Positions 1 to 6,403 of a DNA stretch of 8,999 nucleotides are shown piece after piece. The stretch's first letter is position 1; each line of letters starts with the position of its first letter. The notes under the pieces are model-generated. The model saw only the letters and a list, made by a program, of their open reading frames with translations, did no database searches and was not told the origin of the DNA. The translations under genes were made by a program, and so were the position numbers. The DNA is from Candidatus Pacearchaeota archaeon (lineage in GTDB: Archaea; Nanobdellota; Nanobdellia; Pacearchaeales; GW2011-AR1), in contig JAGVXJ010000044.1 of NCBI GenBank assembly GCA_018303895.1, positions 1 through 8,999 of the forward strand, in the 5' to 3' direction.

Positions 1-6
1 AATAAC

Positions 7-204
7 ATGAACATTCAAGACTTATTAAAAGAACAGGAAAGAATAATAATAAAAGAAACTCAGGCAGAAAGAAAAAGGATGTGCGAAGACCCTGAATTTT
101 ACAAAACAGGATTTTTTGGAACAATGTATCGTGTTAGATTAATTCAGGAAGCCCATGAAAAAGCGACAAATTCAAGACTCAAATTTGGTTATGATTTGCA
201 TTAG
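7..204 (+). CDS. Small hypothetical protein, possibly truncated at the left edge
   Basis: This frame encodes 65 residues from the ATG at position 7 to a TAG at 202-204. The protein is highly charged and mostly helical in character, with Glu/Lys/Arg-rich residues 8-30 and a later EAHEKA stretch. There is no membrane segment, Cys pair or motif I recognise. The two codons before the ATG are open, so the true start may lie outside the window and the promoter cannot be seen. It converges on the PIN-domain gene, with only six bases between the two stop codons. I do not recognise a family. Coding is supported by plausible amino-acid composition and by tight packing against its neighbour. Confidence 0.5.
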   Translation: MNIQDLLKEQERIIIKETQAERKRMCEDPEFYKTGFFGTMYRVRLIQEAHEKATNSRLKFGYDLH

Positions 205-210
205 TCACTT

Positions 211-843
211 TCAAAGACCATATAAATCCCAATCTCTTCTTGGGAAAAATCCTATGCTTTTGGGCTGAATCATTTTTGTCCCAACAAGTTTGCTGTAAAA
301 TCTTGCTATGCCTTTCATATCATTTGAGATAATCGCAACAGGAGCGCAATAAAAATTAGATAATTCCATTGCCCAAGAAATTAGTCTTATATCCGTCTCC
401 TGAATATCAATGCTATAATCTTCAAGGATATCCTTAAGAAATTCGTCCCTTTTTTCAACTTTCGGACCTAGGGGAAAATCATTAACAGACAAAACTCTAT
501 CCATTTCCTTAAACATTTTTGTTAAACATCTCTCTGATTCATCCCTTTCTCCACATATATTTTTTTTACAACTATACTCCCCCATAACCTTTTCAGGGAC
601 AAATATCCCCTTATAAAAAGGAAGATTTCTTAAAAGAATTCTCGCAAAACTCGATCGGTCATTTATACAACCGTGATTATCTTTTTTTAAACGAGCATTT
701 AATGCGCAATTATCCCAAACAGAAACTTCATAATTCTTATTTAACTCATCAAAATTAATTAAATTTCCATTTACCATGAAATCGTCTAGAAGGGGATTAT
801 AAAAAGATTTATGTAAAATATAATATAATAAATTTAAATCCAT
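211..843 (-). CDS. PIN-domain ribonuclease-like protein
   Basis: This 210-aa protein has the signature of a PIN domain, the metal-dependent RNase fold found in VapC-type toxins and archaeal RNA-processing nucleases. A hydrophobic strand ends in Asp44 (VSVWDNCAL). An acidic residue follows at Glu89 (VMGEY). A third sits at Asp151 (ETDIRLISWA), and a strand ends in Asp175 (AIISNDMKGIA). These four acidic positions match the usual active-site quartet, so the enzyme looks intact. It is longer than a typical VapC (about 130-140 aa), and no antitoxin gene is adjacent, so a housekeeping or processing role is as likely as a toxin role. The ATG lies inside a 21-bp repeat of the radB 3' end. An SD-like AAAGGTAATC lies 11 nt upstream. 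Met23 is an alternative start that would keep the whole catalytic core. Confidence 0.75.
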   Translation of the reverse strand: MDLNLLYYILHKSFYNPLLDDFMVNGNLINFDELNKNYEVSVWDNCALNARLKKDNHGCINDRSSFARILLRNLPFYKGIFVPEKVMGEYSCKKNICGERDESERCLTKMFKEMDRVLSVNDFPLGPKVEKRDEFLKDILEDYSIDIQETDIRLISWAMELSNFYCAPVAIISNDMKGIARFYSKLVGTKMIQPKSIGFFPRRDWDLYGL

Positions 844-854
844 CTCTTACGAAA
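834..854. repeat. 21-bp direct repeat, copy A (start of the PIN gene)
   Basis: The sequence TTAAATCCATCTCTTACGAAA is identical to positions 927-947. This copy spans the ATG of the PIN gene. Weaker similarity continues for another 20-25 bases into the PIN upstream region. Confidence 0.9.
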
Positions 855-926
855 GATTACCTTTATGCAAAACAACTTCAAATAAAGTTTTGTATCCACA
901 GCAAAGCGAGGACATGGAATTTTTCG

Positions 927-947
927 TTAAATCCATCTCTTACGAAA
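927..947. repeat. 21-bp direct repeat, copy B (3' end of radB)
   Basis: Exact copy of 834-854. Here it encodes the last residues (FRKRWI) and the stop codon of RadB. The two copies lie 93 bases apart, start to start. Confidence 0.9.
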
Positions 948-1658
948 AATTCCCTTATCGCGAATTTCAAAACTCATTTCATTTTCTTTCAAACTTCTGT
1001 GCTTCAGCAAAACTGCTTTTCGTCTTCCATTAAAATTTTTTAATTCAATTATGCACTTGCTCCAATACTTAAATAAATCCCCACCGACGATATTCATCTC
1101 TCTTTCTTTTCCGCTCCGCCATTCGTCTTCGCTCTGAAAACTTCCGTAAACCTGATTTGTAATTAAAACAGGTATTCTTTGCTTTCGCGCGATTTCTGCA
1201 AGCGCGCGCATTTGTTTTGCAACATCGCGATTTATTGATTTAATATTTTCTTCATTTTTTGATTTAACAGCGTCGCCAAGTTCCAACCTGTAAAGCATCG
1301 CCATTCCGTCAATCACAATCAGAGAAACATGCTCTTTCTTCACTTTATCAAGAAGCTTAAGAAAACACTTTTTCTGCTCTTCAAAATTCGTTGGCTCAAG
1401 CAAGAAAATATTTTCAAGAACTTTCTCTGAAGTTTCTCCAGCAATTTGCTTCACTCTCTCCACGGAAAATCCTCCTTCAGTATCTACAAAAATAACTTTA
1501 TTTTCTTTATTCGCCTGACTGCACGCCGAGAGCAAAACAAAATTCGTCTTCCCGCTTCCAGGCGGACCTGCAATCATCGTGATAACATCTTTTTCATAAC
1601 CGCCGTAAAGCCATTTATTCAAATCAAAACTTCCTGCTGAAATTTTATTTTCTATCAT
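927..1658 (-). CDS. radB: DNA repair and recombination protein RadB
   Basis: RadB is the archaeal RecA/RadA paralogue that assists RadA-driven homologous recombination. The 243-aa length is typical, and like other RadB proteins it lacks the N-terminal helix-hairpin-helix domain of RadA. The Walker A loop is GPPGSGKTN at 31-39. A strand ending in FVDTEGGFS (57-65) follows, with Walker B LIVID at 113-117. ITNQVYGSF at 166-174 corresponds to the RecA-family motif preceding loop L2. The C-terminal strands around CIIELKN and AVLLKHRSL match the RecA core fold. It lies 21 nt after the upstream 130-aa gene and probably belongs to the rpoL operon. No SD is visible before the ATG. A weak TATA-like TTATTAAT overlaps the upstream stop codon. 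Its last 21 bases are repeated at the start of the PIN gene. Confidence 0.93.
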   Translation of the reverse strand: MIENKISAGSFDLNKWLYGGYEKDVITMIAGPPGSGKTNFVLLSACSQANKENKVIFVDTEGGFSVERVKQIAGETSEKVLENIFLLEPTNFEEQKKCFLKLLDKVKKEHVSLIVIDGMAMLYRLELGDAVKSKNEENIKSINRDVAKQMRALAEIARKQRIPVLITNQVYGSFQSEDEWRSGKEREMNIVGGDLFKYWSKCIIELKNFNGRRKAVLLKHRSLKENEMSFEIRDKGIFRKRWI

Positions 1659-1679
1659 AATCTAATATTGATTTTAGAA

Positions 1680-2072
1680 TTAATAAGGATTATTGTTTTT
1701 CTTGAAAACATTCATGTCCGAATAAGGCGACCACATAATTAATCTTTGATTAGTTGGTGTTTCCGAAGTGCTAATAGAACCCTTCTTTAAGGAAAGTCTT
1801 TCTAAACCTTCTTTACTTGCTTCAATTGTCATTGATGAAGCATCCAACAAATTTTTTCCTTCATAACTCAATCTCAAAACTCCATCGCCAAATTCCCCTT
1901 CTTTTGAATAAAGAACATGCGCAGGAATTTCCTTACCCTGATAATCTGCATTCAGAAGGAAAGTTCTACCCATCTTTAATTCCTCTAATTCATCAACTTT
2001 CCCATTCCCATTTCTTATTTGGACATTCTGAGCGTATACATTTATTTGTGCGGTGTCAATAATTACTTTCAT
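1680..2072 (-). CDS. Hypothetical protein between rpoL and radB
   Basis: This is a 130-aa protein starting MKVIIDTAQ, with no recognised family. It is rich in polar and beta-type segments, with no membrane helix, Cys pair or catalytic motif. The C-terminus is polar and Asn-rich (ending NNNPY). I chose the ATG at 2072. The frame remains open back to a TTG at 2102, which would add ten residues. An SD-like AGGTGAT (2108-2102) overlaps the rpoL stop codon and touches that TTG, which is too close to serve it and about 30 nt from the ATG. No TATA box sits at the usual distance, so it is probably co-transcribed with rpoL (34 nt upstream) and radB (21 nt downstream). Confidence 0.7.
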   Translation of the reverse strand: MKVIIDTAQINVYAQNVQIRNGNGKVDELEELKMGRTFLLNADYQGKEIPAHVLYSKEGEFGDGVLRLSYEGKNLLDASSMTIEASKEGLERLSLKKGSISTSETPTNQRLIMWSPYSDMNVFKKNNNPY

Positions 2073-2106
2073 TTTCTTGTTCAGAACTATTCTCTGTGTC
2101 AATCAC

Positions 2107-2370
2107 CTACTTCAATTTTTTAAAATCATCAAGAACCTTGTCAAGGTCTTTTGTTATTGCTTTGACAGCGTCATCAATCGCTTTTTTCGCGGTCTTGCCT
2201 TTTGTGTTAACAACCAAAATCGGTTTTTCCGTCGGATGATTTCTTTTCCACGCAGTAAACGTAACTGCGGAATCCTTGTTCAAGTAAACTCTCAAAATCT
2301 CAACAAGAGTCAAATTTCCAAGTTCTACTTCAATTTCATCTTTTGAATTTTTTAATATCTTGAGTTCCAT
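2107..2370 (-). CDS. rpoL: DNA-directed RNA polymerase subunit L (Rpo11/RpoL)
   Basis: This 87-aa protein matches archaeal Rpo11/RpoL, the homologue of eukaryotic Rpb11, which pairs with subunit D to start RNA polymerase assembly. The N-terminal strand MELKILKNSKDEIEVEL is characteristic, as is the following LTLVEILRVYL helix, the family's 'TL.n.LR..L' segment. A strand around VTFTAWKRNHP precedes KPILVVNTKGK. A charged helix (AIDDAVKAITKDLDKVLDDF) closes the protein. The length is normal for the family (about 85-100 aa). A palindromic TTTATAAA box lies 21 nt before the ATG, consistent with a leaderless mRNA. It is probably the first gene of an operon with the 130-aa gene and radB. Confidence 0.88.
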   Translation of the reverse strand: MELKILKNSKDEIEVELGNLTLVEILRVYLNKDSAVTFTAWKRNHPTEKPILVVNTKGKTAKKAIDDAVKAITKDLDKVLDDFKKLK

Positions 2371-2391
2371 ATAGAATTAGAATAAAATTCG

Positions 2392-2399
2392 TTTATAAA
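2392..2399 (-). promoter_or_regulatory. TATA box of rpoL
   Basis: TTTATAAA is followed by a 21-nt spacer and then the rpoL ATG. No SD is present, so transcription is predicted to begin at or next to the start codon. Confidence 0.7.
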
Positions 2400-2409
2400 G
2401 ATTTTGATT

Positions 2410-3201
2410 TCATTTCTTCCCAAAGAAAAATCTTCGAATTCCTTTTTTCTCTATCTTATCTTTTTCAGCGTTTTCTAATGAGGGTTCTGCTTCAAGATTT
2501 TCCATTTTAATGAACTCAACATCATTCTCATCTTTTCCAGCCTTCTCATTAAAATTATAACTTTCTGAATTTTCTTTTGCTTTTTTCAAATCCGAAATCG
2601 TCAATCTTCTTGCTACTTCGCCGTCAAAAACCATTTCAGGTTTGCCCAAGAATTCTGAATCAACAACTTCAATTTTCTTTTTCTCATTTTCAGGATCATT
2701 TTTTCCCAACCGAATTCCCAAAGCGTCCTCAATCTTTTTTATTAATCTCGGATAACCCGCAGGAAGAAGCCCTCTTTCAGCCATCTTTATTGCAGCCACG
2801 GGCTCGTTTATTTTTTGCGCGAGTTGCTCGGCAGTTATTTTTTTCGAACGCCGAACTCTCATAATAACCCAATGAAAATTCTCAACAAGGTCATCGTGGG
2901 ATTCTGCTTTCTTGAAATTCATTTCAAAATTTTTCTCAACAAGTTGCCTCAAATTCTCGTCTTGCTTTGTCGGTTCTCTTCGGACATTCTCACGCGTAAT
3001 TCCCGCAGACCTAGACAACCTTTCATAAACAGTTCCTTTTTTTTCCGGTTCATTCAAACGAGCTTCATTCGGCTTTTTAATCAAAGGAGCATTTTCGTTA
3101 GAATAACATTTTCTGCAAACCTGCACAATTCCCTTGCCTGTAATCATATCCATTAATTGCACCTTGTCCTCGGTAATCTCGCACCTAAAACATTTTTTCA
3201 T
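2410..3201 (-). CDS. mbf1: MBF1-like transcription factor with a long C-terminal extension
   Basis: This 263-aa protein begins with a zinc ribbon (CFRC at 4-7, CRKC at 29-32). A linker rich in charged residues follows. An XRE-type helix-turn-helix spans about 110-165 (ITAEQLAQKINEPVAAIKMAERG). This order matches archaeal multiprotein bridging factor 1, which links TBP-dependent transcription to other processes. Archaeal MBF1 is usually about 150-170 aa. Here roughly 90 residues are added: a segment with RRLTISDLKKAKE, an acidic low-complexity tail and a basic end (GIRRFFFGKK). The ATG at 3201 is chosen over an in-frame TTG at 3210, because a TATA-like TTAAAAAA lies 20 nt upstream of it and MKKCFRC is the usual N-terminus. 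It is transcribed in the same direction as rpoL but has its own promoter. Confidence 0.85.
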   Translation of the reverse strand: MKKCFRCEITEDKVQLMDMITGKGIVQVCRKCYSNENAPLIKKPNEARLNEPEKKGTVYERLSRSAGITRENVRREPTKQDENLRQLVEKNFEMNFKKAESHDDLVENFHWVIMRVRRSKKITAEQLAQKINEPVAAIKMAERGLLPAGYPRLIKKIEDALGIRLGKNDPENEKKKIEVVDSEFLGKPEMVFDGEVARRLTISDLKKAKENSESYNFNEKAGKDENDVEFIKMENLEAEPSLENAEKDKIEKKGIRRFFFGKK

Positions 3202-3221
3202 AAAAATCAATAGAACTGGTG

Positions 3222-3229
3222 TTTTTTAA
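3222..3229 (-). promoter_or_regulatory. TATA box of the mbf1-like gene
   Basis: TTAAAAAA is followed by a 20-nt spacer and then the ATG at 3201. This spacing supports the ATG start rather than the upstream TTG. Confidence 0.6.
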
Positions 3230-3258
3230 GATTGTTATCTTTTACAATACATATAAAT

Positions 3259-3902
3259 CTAATTCAAATACTTCTCTAAATTTTCCACGCTCTCCAATTC
3301 ACTAACAACATCTTCATTGTCAATTATTAAAACAGGATATTTTTCTATTTTGTATTCTTCTATAAGCGTCCTCAACGAAGCAATATCATTGTCCACAGAA
3401 ATCGGAATCAAGAGAATTGCATTTCCTTTTTTCTCTTTCAATTCAAGAAGTATTTTAGACCAAACATTCTGCGTTGCTTTTTGCGCGAGGTCCTCTGTTT
3501 CAAGTTCATAAAGATAAACAACGGTAATCGGCTGGGAACTGCATTTGTCTTTTGCTTCAATCGCATTAATCCACAGCAAAGTTCTCATCAAGTCATATTT
3601 TTTATGAACCGATTTGGAAAGCTCAGTTATTTTTTCAGAGCTTGAATATTTGGAAAGCAACCTCGCCTCGTCGTAAATTCTGTCGGCGAATTTTATATTT
3701 TCCTCCGCAATAATCTCGCAGTTTATTTTTCCCAACTTGAGCAAATCATTAAATGTGAAAATATCCAACAGGGAAATTTCCGATTGCGCATGTCATTCAA
3801 TCTGCTCGCTTCAATTGCAACACCGATAAGCAAACCCATAAGGAAAATTACAACTGTTATAAAAAACGCTTCCCAAAACACGTGCTTTTTGCTTTTCAAC
3901 AT
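3259..3902 (-). pseudogene. Membrane-anchored thioredoxin-like protein, frameshifted
   Basis: Two frames together make one protein. The first starts at the ATG at 3902 and encodes a short basic N-terminus, one membrane helix (about residues 11-29, VVIFLMGLLIGVA) and LNDMRN, then runs out of frame to a stop at 3723-3725. The second frame continues as SEISLLDIFTFNDLL and ends at 3259. It has no start of its own except a TTG at 3768. One missing base near 3782 (for example AA for AAA in CGCAATCGG) would join them into a protein of about 214 aa. The C-terminal half resembles a thioredoxin-like fold: strand VVYLYEL, helix, strand AILLIPI, then YPVLIID with a likely cis-proline. No CxxC pair is seen, so redox activity is doubtful. 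A TATA box precedes the 3902 ATG by 21 nt. Confidence 0.75.
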
Positions 3903-3923
3903 GTTTAATTTAGAAATTAGGAG

Positions 3924-3932
3924 TTTTAAAAA
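3924..3932 (-). promoter_or_regulatory. TATA box of the thioredoxin-like gene
   Basis: TTTTTAAAA overlaps the stop codon of the upstream gene (3926-3928). A 21-nt spacer separates it from the ATG at 3902. This marks 3902 as the real start of the broken gene. Confidence 0.65.
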
Positions 3933-4639
3933 TATTGTATTGTTTCGCGAGCCGAACTTACTCGCGCCTTAACGGCGCGTACCCCACCCCCCGAGCCCCT
4001 GCCCGACGGACTCCTACCACAATCCAGGTCAGTCCCGACGGAATACGCATCGAACCTCGCGACTGAATTATTGTCGCTTAGAGGGAACCAATAAAATAAA
4101 TCTTCTGATTTTGTATCTTTATTCGGCAAACCCTGTTTTGTTGGATTTTGAAGCCAACTTTCCAAAGAAATTCCAGGTGTTTTGTTTTTCATCAAAGTTT
4201 CTTTATCAAGAATTTCTGAATCATATTTTACAATATTTCCTTCATTATCAAATAAGTGATTATATCTAACTTCTAAATCTTTTCCTTTTGTTTTAAAATC
4301 AGCGTCGAGCCATTCTGCTCTCCAAGGGTTTCTTACTTCTGTAATCTCATTATAAATTTCTGGATGATTTGTTTTAGCATATTTTAGAAATTCAACAAAT
4401 TCTGGGATAATTAACATTCTTTCACTATTTTTCTGAAGTTCTTGGTGAGATTCAAACCAATTTTTTCCAAGCAATTTTCTTTCTTTCGCAACATAAAGAT
4501 TTATTGATGGAACATAGACAAAATCTGATTTGTTAAAAAGTTTGGTATCTGATTTAGATTCCAAATCAAATCTGCGAGTATAAATTTGAGGATTAAGCGT
4601 TCTTAATGTTTCTTCACTTGTTTCTATAATTGGTGCCAT
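3926..4639 (-). CDS. Putative DGR target protein with a C-type-lectin-like variable C-terminus
   Basis: This 237-aa protein has an ordinary AT-rich N-terminal two-thirds. Recognisable segments are NPWRAEWLDADF (104-115), TPGISLESWLQNPTKQGLP (154-172) and FYWFPLSDNNSVARF (182-196). Residues 192-224 then switch to GC-rich codons with many Asp, Gly, Ser and Arg residues, ending in GVRAVKA. As I recall, variable proteins of DPANN and CPR diversity-generating retroelements share this layout: conserved SVARF, a patchwork of substituted residues, then a conserved GVRAV end. Many variable codons end in C or T (GAT, TAT, GTC, GAC, GGT, AGT, GGC), as expected if AAC/AAT template codons were mutated at A. 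Such proteins usually display a ligand-binding C-type-lectin fold. There is no signal peptide. No reverse transcriptase or template repeat is in the window, so the DGR assignment is an inference. Confidence 0.7.
   Translation of the reverse strand: MAPIIETSEETLRTLNPQIYTRRFDLESKSDTKLFNKSDFVYVPSINLYVAKERKLLGKNWFESHQELQKNSERMLIIPEFVEFLKYAKTNHPEIYNEITEVRNPWRAEWLDADFKTKGKDLEVRYNHLFDNEGNIVKYDSEILDKETLMKNKTPGISLESWLQNPTKQGLPNKDTKSEDLFYWFPLSDNNSVARFDAYSVGTDLDCGRSPSGRGSGGGVRAVKARVSSARETIQYF
3946..3979. repeat. Two overlapping GC-rich inverted repeats beyond the variable region
   Basis: One hairpin pairs CGCGCC (3963-3968) with GGCGCG (3974-3979) around a 5-nt loop. The second pairs CGCGAG (3946-3951) with CTCGCG (3961-3966) around a 9-nt loop. 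The arms overlap at 3963-3966, so only one can form at a time. They sit at the 3' end of the variable region. DGRs often have a hairpin or cruciform at that place which aids retrohoming. Confidence 0.6.
3968..4066 (-). other. Candidate DGR variable region (VR)
   Basis: This stretch encodes residues 192-224 of the putative DGR target. By hand count 64 of 99 bases are G or C, in a clearly AT-rich window. On the coding strand A is scarce at the first two positions of the codons that appear diversified. The right border on the coding strand is the conserved GTACGCGCCGTTAAG. Borders are approximate because no template repeat is available. Confidence 0.6.
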
Positions 4640-4660
4640 GATTTTTCTAGAAAATTAAAC

Positions 4661-4668
4661 TTTAAAAA
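4661..4668 (-). promoter_or_regulatory. TATA box of the putative DGR target gene
   Basis: TTTTTAAA is followed by a 21-nt spacer and then the ATG at 4639. Confidence 0.6.
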
Positions 4669-4690
4669 TCTTTTTATTTTGTAATCATTT

Positions 4691-4707
4691 AATAAAAGTA
4701 ACAAAAA
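4691..4707 (-). terminator. Oligo-T stretch after the glycosyltransferase gene
   Basis: The TGA stop is followed directly by TTTTTGTTACTTTTATT on the minus strand. Archaeal RNA polymerase terminates at T-rich runs like this without needing a hairpin. The call rests on composition and position only. Confidence 0.4.
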
Positions 4708-5940
4708 TCACCACTTGTCCTTCCCTTTAATAAAATTAATTATTGACATGATAAGTATCGCAGGATAAACTGTCAAATAAAATATCATATATCCGAAAAG
4801 AGTGAAAATCCCCTCGTTTTTAAATTCTTTCTCTCGCGAACGAAGAAGCGCGAACACATTATAAAAAATAGAAAATACTAATATAACTATTCCGAAAAAA
4901 ACAAGTATGCTCGGATAAAAATTCAAATCATTAAAAGAAAGAATCGCGGTCTGCGCTTCAATTGACATTTTTGTTCCAAGATATCTAAGCGCAATCATTC
5001 TTATTATTCTGTAAACTAAAACACAAAATCCAAAAATTGCTAATGCCCAAGAGAGAACAAAATAAGGAAGAATAAACAAACCCAGCATTCCATTCTTCAT
5101 AAAAGATTTTTTGTAGGAATTAATTGTCTGAATTCCTCCGACATTCCATCTCAACCTTTGTCTAAACCATTGCTTGAATTTCGTCGGAACAATTGTGTAA
5201 ACCATCGCAGGAATCGCCATGCGGATTCCATAACCTTTTGAAACAATGTGCCAAGTGATTTCAATATCTTCTGTCCAGTTCGTCATGCTAAAACCATTCA
5301 CCTCGTCGAAAACCGATTTTCGATAAATGCTCAACGGTCCGTTGGTTACATAAATTGAATCAATGAATCCGAGAATTTTTCTCGCAAACGCAATGACCTT
5401 GTATTCAACTGCCTGAAATTTTGACAGGAGATTTTCTTTATTCTGCACCAAAACTCTTGAAGTAACTCCACCAACTTTTTCGTCATTGAAATATCCAATC
5501 ATGCAAGGAATCGCGTCGCTTTTCGGTCTTGAATCATCGTCGGTAAAACCAATTAATTCTGTTTTGATAAACTTCGCTCCGAAATTTTTCGCTCCCGCTG
5601 CTCTTCCTGTGTTTTGAGGGGTTTGAACAACCAAAACTCTCTTATCAATTTTCTCAAAACTTTTCGCGATTTTGAAAGTATTGTCTGTCGAGCAATCATC
5701 AACCACAACTATTTGTTTCAAATTTTTGTATTCCGAATTAATCAACTTCTGAATCGTCTCGCCGATTTGCTTCTCGGCGTTAAAACACGGAATAACAATG
5801 CCCAAAGAAAAATTTTTTTCGATCTTCGGAATTTCGTAAAACTGCTTTCTGTTCTGAAAATAAATCAAGAGGAACAACGAGAGAAAATAAATCGCGAGAA
5901 ACATATACACAAGATAAATTACAGTTAATACTTCTGGCAT
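4708..5940 (-). CDS. Membrane family-2 glycosyltransferase (processive-type motifs)
   Basis: This 410-aa protein transfers a sugar from a nucleotide-sugar donor at the cytoplasmic face of the membrane. One membrane helix (about 5-29) precedes the GT-A domain. The fold opens with LGIVIPCFNAE (46-56) and continues with VVVDDCSTDNT (78-88), which holds the first nucleotide-binding Asp. TDDDSR (133-138) supplies the metal-binding DxD-like residues. TEDIEITW (223-230) holds the likely catalytic ED, and QRLRW (261-265) matches the Q-x-x-R-W motif of cellulose, hyaluronan and chitin synthase-like enzymes. Further helices lie near 286-317, 342-365 and 379-404. The motifs are intact. The product is unknown, perhaps a surface polysaccharide or glycolipid. 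It is flanked by unrelated genes and has its own TATA box 21 nt before the ATG. Confidence 0.9.
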   Translation of the reverse strand: MPEVLTVIYLVYMFLAIYFLSLFLLIYFQNRKQFYEIPKIEKNFSLGIVIPCFNAEKQIGETIQKLINSEYKNLKQIVVVDDCSTDNTFKIAKSFEKIDKRVLVVQTPQNTGRAAGAKNFGAKFIKTELIGFTDDDSRPKSDAIPCMIGYFNDEKVGGVTSRVLVQNKENLLSKFQAVEYKVIAFARKILGFIDSIYVTNGPLSIYRKSVFDEVNGFSMTNWTEDIEITWHIVSKGYGIRMAIPAMVYTIVPTKFKQWFRQRLRWNVGGIQTINSYKKSFMKNGMLGLFILPYFVLSWALAIFGFCVLVYRIIRMIALRYLGTKMSIEAQTAILSFNDLNFYPSILVFFGIVILVFSIFYNVFALLRSREKEFKNEGIFTLFGYMIFYLTVYPAILIMSIINFIKGKDKW

Positions 5941-5961
5941 AAAATTATCTGGTTAAAGAAG

Positions 5962-5969
5962 TTTTAAAG
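5962..5969 (-). promoter_or_regulatory. TATA box of the glycosyltransferase gene
   Basis: CTTTAAAA is followed by a 21-nt spacer and then the ATG at 5940. Confidence 0.6.
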
Positions 5970-6062
5970 ATTTTGTATTGTGAGAAAATAAATTATATTA
6001 CCTAATCGTCTAAAGATTGCCGGAGATTTTCGGGAATTAGTATTTTTATGGTTTGATTAAGT

Positions 6063-6272
6063 TTAATCTTCCAGAGATTTTTCTTTTTCAGAAAGTACAA
6101 ACTTAGATGAATCATATGGACCTCTTAGAGTTTTAAGCGAATTAAATTTACCCTCATTAACCGACATAGATACTTTCTCCATATCCTGAAAATGGATATT
6201 TCCATAATAACTCCTTACTAAATGGATTATCTCCTTAACTTCTTCAGGAGTGTATGCATTTTTATTTTCCAT
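6063..6272 (-). CDS. Small hypothetical protein
   Basis: This is a 69-aa charged, soluble protein with no recognised family. The N-terminal part YTPEEVKEIIHLVRSYYG (7-24) looks like a helix rich in Glu and hydrophobic residues. The remainder is polar, with a Lys/Glu-rich end (SEKEKSLED). There is no Cys, membrane helix or enzyme motif. TTTTTATA lies 23 nt before the ATG, which supports it as a real, separately transcribed gene. It stands alone between the glycosyltransferase gene (about 120 nt downstream) and scpB (about 230 nt upstream). Confidence 0.6.
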   Translation of the reverse strand: MENKNAYTPEEVKEIIHLVRSYYGNIHFQDMEKVSMSVNEGKFNSLKTLRGPYDSSKFVLSEKEKSLED

Positions 6273-6295
6273 AATTTTCTTAACAAACCCCCAAC

Positions 6296-6303
6296 TATAA
6301 AAA
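6296..6303 (-). promoter_or_regulatory. TATA box of the 69-aa gene
   Basis: TTTTTATA is followed by a 23-nt spacer and then the ATG at 6272, slightly longer than the 20-21 nt seen elsewhere in the window. Confidence 0.5.
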
Positions 6304-6403
6304 CTTTCCCGTCGGTGAATTCACTACCAACTTGTACTGAATTTCAAAAGAATACTCTTTCTAACTTACAAAAAATTTATCCTCTTAACAAATTCAAAAG
6401 CGA

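Noticed and set aside
211..843. VapBC toxin-antitoxin module
   Set aside because: The PIN domain is present, but it is longer than VapC. The nearby 65-aa gene is on the opposite strand and shows no antitoxin DNA-binding motif.
834..947. Attachment-site pair of an integrated element
   Set aside because: Only about 72 bases lie between the two copies, with no integrase in the window, so a local gene-end duplication is more likely.
3259..3768. An independent 169-aa gene starting at the TTG at 3768
   Set aside because: There is no promoter or SD, and the frame reads upstream as SEISLLDIF into the membrane-helix frame, so this is the second half of a frameshifted gene.
3940..4060. Foreign insertion or rRNA/tRNA fragment suggested by the GC-rich stretch
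   Set aside because: The stretch stays in frame with the protein and has no tRNA or rRNA features. Adenine-targeted diversification explains the composition better.
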